53,292 bases of DNA from Stenotrophomonas sp. UBA2629 (GTDB lineage: Bacteria > Pseudomonadota > Gammaproteobacteria > Xanthomonadales > Xanthomonadaceae), in contig DEOB01000010.1 of NCBI GenBank assembly GCA_002359895.1, positions 79,077 through 132,368 on the forward strand, given 5' to 3'. A program made the translations under genes and the position numbers. The notes beneath the pieces are model-generated. The model was not told the DNA's origin. It did no database searches and saw only the letters and a list, made by a program, of their open reading frames with translations. This document shows, piece by piece, positions 48,938-53,292 of the stretch. The first letter of the stretch is position 1; every line of letters begins with the position of its first letter.

Positions 48938-49446
48938 ATGACGCTGCGCTGCGTTTGTTCGTGGTGATGCTCGGTGGCCGCCACGCGCGTGCCAATACCG
49001 AAGTGCATGACGTGGTGTTTGCGGTTGCGCCCACCATCGAGCAGACCCATGCGCAGCTGCGGCAGCAATGGTTTGGTGAAGCGGCCGGGCTGCATCTGGA
49101 TTCGTGGATGACCGTTGATGGCGTCGAGCAATGGCAGGTGCGCTTGTCAGATGTCGCGCCCGCTGCCGGCGCGCCCACGCTGTATTTCGTCAACCTGGGT
49201 GGCTACATGCCCGGTATGTTTGGCGAAGACCATCGCTATCTGCTGGTGGTTGCTGACGATATGCCGCAGGCCAAGCGCAAGGCGCTGCAGCAGGCGCACG
49301 CGCAATGGATCAAGCCGCATCGCGATGCATTGCTGGAAGTAGACAGTTGCCTGCCGCTCGGCCCCATTGGGGGCCTGCACGTGCAACTGGTTGCCGGCGA
49401 GCACACCGGCATTGAGTGCCAGAGCGATTACATCGTTATTTCTTGA
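48934..49446 (+). CDS. DUF1543 domain protein
   Basis: A 170-residue soluble protein. The N-terminal half is a DUF1543 module: RLFVVMLGGRHARANTEVHD, VFAVAPTIEQTHAQLRQQW. A second similar module covers the C-terminal half: LYFVNLGGYMPGMFGEDHRY, VVADDMPQAKRKALQQA. I know of no function for this family. ATGA overlaps its start with the LysE-type stop, and trpD begins 15 bases after its end, so it is part of the trp cluster transcript. Confidence 0.85.
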   Translation: MNDAALRLFVVMLGGRHARANTEVHDVVFAVAPTIEQTHAQLRQQWFGEAAGLHLDSWMTVDGVEQWQVRLSDVAPAAGAPTLYFVNLGGYMPGMFGEDHRYLLVVADDMPQAKRKALQQAHAQWIKPHRDALLEVDSCLPLGPIGGLHVQLVAGEHTGIECQSDYIVIS

Positions 49447-49461
49447 GTTACCGGAGTTGTC

Positions 49462-50499
49462 ATGACCATCACCGCGCAGGAAGCCCTGCAACGCACCATC
49501 GAGCACCGCGAAATCTTCTTTGACGAAATGGTCGACCTGATGCGTCAGATCATGCGTGGCGAAATTTCGCCTACCATGACCGCCGCCATCCTCACCGGCC
49601 TGCGCGTCAAGAAGGAAACCGTGGGCGAAATCGCGGGTGCCGCCGCGGTGATGCGCGAGTTCGCGTTGCCTGTGGAAGTGTCCGACAAGACGCATCTGGT
49701 GGATATCGTCGGCACCGGTGGCGATGGCTCGCACACCTTCAATATCTCGACATGCTCGATGTTTGTGGTGGCTGCGGCCGGCGCCAAGGTAGCCAAGCAT
49801 GGCAACCGCAGTGTGTCGTCGAAGTCCGGCAGTGCCGATGCGGTAGAGGCGCTGGGTGCGGTCATCGAACTCACGCCCGCGCAGGTGGCGCGGGCCATCG
49901 AGCAGACCGGCATTGGTTTCATGTTCGCGCCCATGCATCACCCGGCAATGAAAGTGGTCGCGCCGGTGCGCCGCGAAATGGGCGTGCGCACCATCTTCAA
50001 CATTCTCGGCCCGCTGACCAATCCGGTGGGTGCCACCAATATTCTGATGGGCGTGTTCCATCCGGATCTGGTGGGCATCCAGGCGCGCGTGTTGCGTGAA
50101 CTGGGCGCCGAGCGTGCGTTGGTGGTGTGGGGCCGCGACAACATGGATGAAATTTCGCTCGGCGCAGGCACCCTGGTCGGTGAGTTGCGCGACGGCAAGG
50201 TGCGCGAGTACGAAATCCATCCGGAAGATTTCGGCATTGCCATGTCTGCCAGCCGCAATCTCAAAGTGGCCAATCCGGAGGAATCCATTGCCATGCTGCG
50301 CGGTGTGCTGGACAACGTGCCCGGCCCGGCCAACGCTATCGTCGCGCTCAATGCCGGCGCCGCGTTGTACGTGGCCGGTGTGGCTGACAGCATTGCCGAC
50401 GGTCTGGCCCGTGCCCGTGCGGTCATCGCCGACGGTAGTGCCCGTGCCCGCATGGAGCAGTACGTGGTGGCCAGCCGTGCGGTGGCCGGCACTGTTTGA
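49462..50499 (+). CDS. trpD: Anthranilate phosphoribosyltransferase
   Basis: A 345-residue enzyme that joins anthranilate and PRPP, second step of tryptophan synthesis. Motifs: IVGTGGDGSHTFNIST (PRPP-binding), KHGNRSVSSKSGSADAVEAL, the FAPMHHPAMKVVAPVRRE anthranilate-site segment and GPLTNP. GGAG lies about 5 bases before the ATG. It follows the DUF1543 gene and precedes trpC by 57 bases. Confidence 0.96.
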   Translation: MTITAQEALQRTIEHREIFFDEMVDLMRQIMRGEISPTMTAAILTGLRVKKETVGEIAGAAAVMREFALPVEVSDKTHLVDIVGTGGDGSHTFNISTCSMFVVAAAGAKVAKHGNRSVSSKSGSADAVEALGAVIELTPAQVARAIEQTGIGFMFAPMHHPAMKVVAPVRREMGVRTIFNILGPLTNPVGATNILMGVFHPDLVGIQARVLRELGAERALVVWGRDNMDEISLGAGTLVGELRDGKVREYEIHPEDFGIAMSASRNLKVANPEESIAMLRGVLDNVPGPANAIVALNAGAALYVAGVADSIADGLARARAVIADGSARARMEQYVVASRAVAGTV

Positions 50500-50556
50500 C
50501 CGTTCTTTTCCCCGATCACCCGCGCCCGTAACGCCCGTCTTCCAGGAAGCAGATCC

Positions 50557-51351
50557 ATGAGTGACATCCTCAACACCATCCTCGCCCGCAAAGTGCAGGA
50601 GGTTGCCGAGCGCAGTGCCCGCGTGCCATTGGCTGAGCTGAAAGCGCGGGTGGCCGATGCCTCGCCGGTGCGCGGTTTTGCCAATGCATTGCAGGCAGCC
50701 ATCGCCAATGGCGACCCGGCGGTGATTGCCGAGGTCAAGAAAGCCAGCCCGTCCAAAGGCGTGATCCGCCCGGATTTCCGCCCGGCCGAGATTGCGGTGA
50801 GCTACGAGTTCGGCGGCGCGAGTTGCCTGTCGGTGCTCACCGATGTGGATTTCTTCCAGGGTGCCGATGCGTACCTGCAGCAGGCACGCGAGGCCTGCAC
50901 GCTGCCGGTGCTGCGCAAGGATTTCGTCATCGACCCGTATCAGGTGGTCGAGGCGCGGGTATTGGGCGCTGACTGCATTCTGCTGATCGTCTCTGCGTTG
51001 GACGACCGCCAGCTGGCTGAGTTGTCTGACCTGGCCATGCAGCTGGGCATGGACGTGTTGGTTGAAGTGCACGACATCGACGAGCTGGAGCGCGCCATCC
51101 AGGTGCCGGTGCCGTTGGTGGGCATCAACAACCGCAATCTGCGCACGTTCGAGGTGTCACTGGACACCACCTTGTCGATGAAGAGCGCCGTGCCGCGCGA
51201 CCGACTGTTGGTCACCGAAAGCGGCATCCTTGGCCCGGCGGACGTAAACATCATGCGCGATGCGGGCGTCAATGCCTTCCTGGTGGGCGAAGCCTTCATG
51301 CGCGTGGAGGAGCCAGGCGAGGGCCTGCGTCAGCTATTCTTCTCGGCATGA
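50557..51351 (+). CDS. trpC: Indole-3-glycerol phosphate synthase
   Basis: A 264-residue TIM-barrel enzyme, monofunctional (no fused TrpF). Motifs: AEVKKASPSKGVIR with the catalytic Lys, the FEGAS-equivalent SYEFGGASCLSVLTD, VLRKDFVIDPYQ, LVGINNRNLRTF, and LLVTESGI with the catalytic Glu. trpF, trpA and trpB are not in the window. It overlaps the HAD gene by 4 bases (ATGA). Confidence 0.96.
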   Translation: MSDILNTILARKVQEVAERSARVPLAELKARVADASPVRGFANALQAAIANGDPAVIAEVKKASPSKGVIRPDFRPAEIAVSYEFGGASCLSVLTDVDFFQGADAYLQQAREACTLPVLRKDFVIDPYQVVEARVLGADCILLIVSALDDRQLAELSDLAMQLGMDVLVEVHDIDELERAIQVPVPLVGINNRNLRTFEVSLDTTLSMKSAVPRDRLLVTESGILGPADVNIMRDAGVNAFLVGEAFMRVEEPGEGLRQLFFSA

Positions 51352-52070
51352 GCGATTCTTACCCTGTACCCAACGACGACGCGCAACTGGTCGTCTTCGA
51401 CTTCGATCACACCCTGTACGACGGCGATTCGGGCAGCCATCTGTTTGCCTGGCTGATCAAGCGCAACCCACTGCGGATGCTGGTGGCGCTGCTGATCACG
51501 CCGCTGTTCGGGCCGTTGGTGGCGATGCTGCCGACGCGTCGTTTCGGCATTTCCGGCTATGTGTGGGTGGCCACGTTTGGCCTGCACAAGGCGCGTGAGT
51601 TCAACAGCATCATTGACCAGTACGTGCTCAAGCACGAGGCGGAAATACGCGGCAAATTGCTGCCGCATGCGCTGGATGTGTTTGCCGCGCATCGCAAGGC
51701 GGGTGATCGGGTGATTGTGGCTACCGGCGCACCGCCGGAGCTGGCGCGCGCCATCCTGGCTTTTGTCGCCCAGCAGGGCGTGCCGGTGATCGGCAGCGAG
51801 GTCGGCCCGCGCATGGGTGCGGTGGGTGCCACGCGCCACTGTCACAACGAAGAAAAGATGCGCATGCTCCGCGAGCGTGGTTATGGCGACATCGCCATCG
51901 CCTACTCGGACAGCACCGCGGACCTGCCGTTGCTCAAGGCTGCCAAGGCGCCGGTCGTGGTCAATCCCAAGCACTCGCGCGTGGAGTATTTCCGCAAGGT
52001 GTTGCCGGCTGGCACGCCCATCCTCAACTGGGGCTGCGTCGGTCGTGGCGGAGAGCCGCTGCCGAAGTAG
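51348..52070 (+). CDS. HAD-IB family hydrolase
   Basis: A 240-residue haloacid dehalogenase-type phosphatase. The nucleophile motif is VVFDFDHTLYDGDSG (DxDxT, first Asp nucleophile), followed by a helical cap with hydrophobic stretches (MLVALLITPLFGPLVAMLP), the second motif VIVATGAPPELARAI, and the third, YSDSTADLPLLKAA, with the metal Asp. It resembles phosphoserine-phosphatase-like members and could act on a lipid or sugar phosphate. Its ATG overlaps the trpC stop; it ends the trp cluster transcript. Confidence 0.88.
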   Translation: MSDSYPVPNDDAQLVVFDFDHTLYDGDSGSHLFAWLIKRNPLRMLVALLITPLFGPLVAMLPTRRFGISGYVWVATFGLHKAREFNSIIDQYVLKHEAEIRGKLLPHALDVFAAHRKAGDRVIVATGAPPELARAILAFVAQQGVPVIGSEVGPRMGAVGATRHCHNEEKMRMLRERGYGDIAIAYSDSTADLPLLKAAKAPVVVNPKHSRVEYFRKVLPAGTPILNWGCVGRGGEPLPK

Positions 52071-52149
52071 GGCATGTGGAGGGGCTGTCGCTCCGCTCGG
52101 CTTGCGCGAATAGGGCGGCAGGCAGCATCAGGCTGCTGCGTGTATGGCC

Positions 52150-52911
52150 TCAGCCTGCGCGCAGTTTCATCAGTGCCATGCCGATCTGGAACAGGCTGAT
52201 CGACAGCACCAGCACGCCCACGGCAATCAGCACCCAGCGTTCCTTCACGCGCTTGACCAGCAATGCCGCCACGGGTGCGGCCATCATGCCGCCGACCAGC
52301 AGGCCAGCAACGATGGACAGATGCTGCATGCCCATCGACAGCAGGAAGGTGGCCGAGATCGACAGTGTCACCACGAACTCGGCGGCATTGACCGTGCCGA
52401 TGGTGGTCCGCGCCTGGCCGCCTCGGGCCAGCAGCGTAGAGGTGGCTACTGGCCCCCAGCCGCCGCCGCCGCTGGCATCCAGCAGGCCGGCGAAGAAGCC
52501 GAGTACCGGCACACGCTTCACCTCTTGCCGTGAGGCGAACCGGCCCGCAGCGCGGGCCAGGATGAAGATCGCCAGCACCAGCAGGTACAGATAGATGAAA
52601 GGCCGGATGAGATCCCCGGGCAGCTGGGTCAGCATGTAGGCACCGATCGCACCGCCGATCGCTCCGGGAATGGCCAAGCGGAAGAACAGGCGTTTGTCGA
52701 CGTTGCCGGCCACCAGGTGCGACACGCCGGACGCGCCCGTGGTGAACACCTCGGCGGTATGAATGCTGGCGCTGACCGCAGCAGGCGGCAGTCCCATGCT
52801 GAGCAGCACCGAGGACGAAATCAGCCCGAATGCCATGCCCAGCGCGCCGTCCACCAGCTGCGCGCCGAGGCCGATCAGGATGAACCAGTAAAATTCGTTG
52901 CCAAATTCCAT
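52150..52911 (-). CDS. TauE/SafE (TSUP) family permease
   Basis: A 253-residue membrane protein with about eight spans. The family is seen in the repeated Gly-rich helices and the inverted repeat halves: QLVDGALGMAFGLISSSVLL and FFAGLLDASGGGGWGPVA. The DGALGMAFG and DASGGGGWGP segments mark the two homologous helices. Such permeases move sulfite, sulfonates or other organic anions. It converges with the HAD gene. Clp lies upstream on the same strand, 198 bases away. Confidence 0.87.
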   Translation of the reverse strand: MEFGNEFYWFILIGLGAQLVDGALGMAFGLISSSVLLSMGLPPAAVSASIHTAEVFTTGASGVSHLVAGNVDKRLFFRLAIPGAIGGAIGAYMLTQLPGDLIRPFIYLYLLVLAIFILARAAGRFASRQEVKRVPVLGFFAGLLDASGGGGWGPVATSTLLARGGQARTTIGTVNAAEFVVTLSISATFLLSMGMQHLSIVAGLLVGGMMAAPVAALLVKRVKERWVLIAVGVLVLSISLFQIGMALMKLRAG

Positions 52912-52972
52912 GCCCGCAGCCTGCGGGTCGCGGCAGTCGCGGTCAAGGTGAATACTTGAATCGGCCTGCTCA

Positions 52973-52991
52973 GATGGCTGGCACAGCCATC
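52973..52991. repeat. Small perfect hairpin upstream of the TSUP gene
   Basis: GATGGCTG, loop GCA, CAGCCATC: an 8-bp stem in the leader between clp and the permease gene. No T-tract follows. Confidence 0.35.
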
Positions 52992-53068
52992 AGCGGGAGC
53001 TGAAATTCGACATGGCTTGGCCAGGCCAAGGCGGCAGGCAGGGCGGCGTGGCAGCTGCCTGCGTAAGG

Positions 53069-53099
53069 CCCCCGGTGGTTGCTGGGCAAGCACCGGGGG
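53069..53099 (-). terminator. Hairpin after clp
   Basis: CCCCCGGTG and CACCGGGGG pair around a 13-base loop, 10 bases past the clp stop. The stem is strong but no T-run follows on the minus strand, so termination may be partial. Confidence 0.45.
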
Positions 53100-53109
53100 T
53101 GACGCCAGC

Positions 53110-53292
53110 TCAGCGTGTGCCGTACAGCACGACCGTCTTGCCGCGCGCATGCAGAACGCCATCAACCTGCAGCTTCTTCAGCACGCGGCCGGCCATTTCG
53201 CGCGAGCAACCCACCAGACGGGCGATTTCCTGACGGGAAACACGCAGCTGGGTGCCCTGCGGGTGGCTCATCGACTCCGGCTCCTTGGCCAG
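53110..53292 (-). CDS. clp: CRP-family regulator Clp, C-terminal part (cut by window edge)
   Basis: The last 60 codons of a CRP-family protein. The visible part is the DNA-binding domain: TQLRVSRQEIARLVGCSREM is the start of the helix-turn-helix, followed by AGRVLKKLQVDG and the ending HARGKTVVLYGTR, which matches the Clp protein of Xanthomonas and Stenotrophomonas. Clp is a global activator of virulence and extracellular enzyme genes and is antagonised by cyclic di-GMP in that group. The N-terminal ligand domain lies outside the window. Confidence 0.92.
   Translation of the reverse strand: MAKEPESMSHPQGTQLRVSRQEIARLVGCSREMAGRVLKKLQVDGVLHARGKTVVLYGTR

Noticed and set aside
49147..51072. A 641-codon minus-strand frame opposite trpD and trpC
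   Set aside because: Composition is His/Arg/Gly-rich without motifs, while the plus strand encodes two unmistakable tryptophan enzymes.

Overview
The window is a gene-dense, high-GC stretch of a gammaproteobacterial chromosome, most likely Stenotrophomonas or a close Xanthomonadaceae relative. Four things point there: the last gene is the C-terminus of a Clp-type CRP-family regulator just downstream of a trp cluster; the tryptophan 2,3-dioxygenase has its known active-site residues at exactly the numbering of the Xanthomonas enzyme (H55, R117, H240); intergenic hairpins headed by GTAG match the SMAG/REP class known from Stenotrophomonas; and several copies of a CTCCCGC-type palindromic repeat are scattered through it. 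I see no phage, integrase, transposase, CRISPR array, rRNA or tRNA. This is core chromosome with small repeats.

Layout. 0.1-9.2 kb: small envelope and hypothetical genes, a DAO-type oxidoreductase, a lipocalin, a large MscS-type channel and an OpgB-like phosphoglycerol transferase. 9.4-18.4 kb: an ABC1/UbiB-like kinase, a YedI-like membrane protein, an ECF sigma factor with a coupled membrane protein, a GGDEF diguanylate cyclase, and several small enzymes and membrane proteins. 18.5-22.4 kb: a tightly coupled 2-oxoacid (probably branched-chain) dehydrogenase operon E1alpha-E1beta-SH3 protein-E2 ending in a strong terminator. 22.8-27.3 kb: kynA, a POT peptide transporter, a thioredoxin-fold lipoprotein and an unknown membrane protein. 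27.4-30.6 kb: tyrosine/homogentisate catabolism (hppD, hmgA) with a divergent MarR regulator. 31.2-40.8 kb: a lipoprotein, a CaCA antiporter and a complete seven-subunit-equivalent Mrp cation/proton antiporter operon (A and B fused, then C-G), followed by a UspA-like protein and a Rossmann protein. 40.8-45.2 kb: purC, a miniature DjlA-like J-protein, rpe, a GNAT enzyme and a YegS-like lipid kinase. 45.4-52.1 kb: trpE, trpG, trpD and trpC with interspersed SIMPL, LysE-type, DUF1543 and HAD genes. 52.1-53.3 kb: a TauE/SafE permease and the 3' end of clp.

Aromatic amino acid metabolism is a recurring theme: tryptophan synthesis (trpEGDC) and breakdown (kynA), and tyrosine breakdown (hppD/hmgA). 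The clearest regulatory reading is the MarR/hppD divergent promoter, where an inverted repeat fills the -35/-10 spacer. The most unusual structures are: a palindromic repeat translated in frame as the E2 linker; a tandem-SH3 gene wedged between E1beta and E2 of the dehydrogenase operon; a 41-bp inverted pair of repeats between hppD and hmgA that supplies a Shine-Dalgarno-like sequence; an orphan minus-strand terminator and hairpin suggesting a small RNA near 44.1 kb; and two large palindromes between convergent genes near 6.95 kb. Functions are assigned by reading motifs; no database search was possible.
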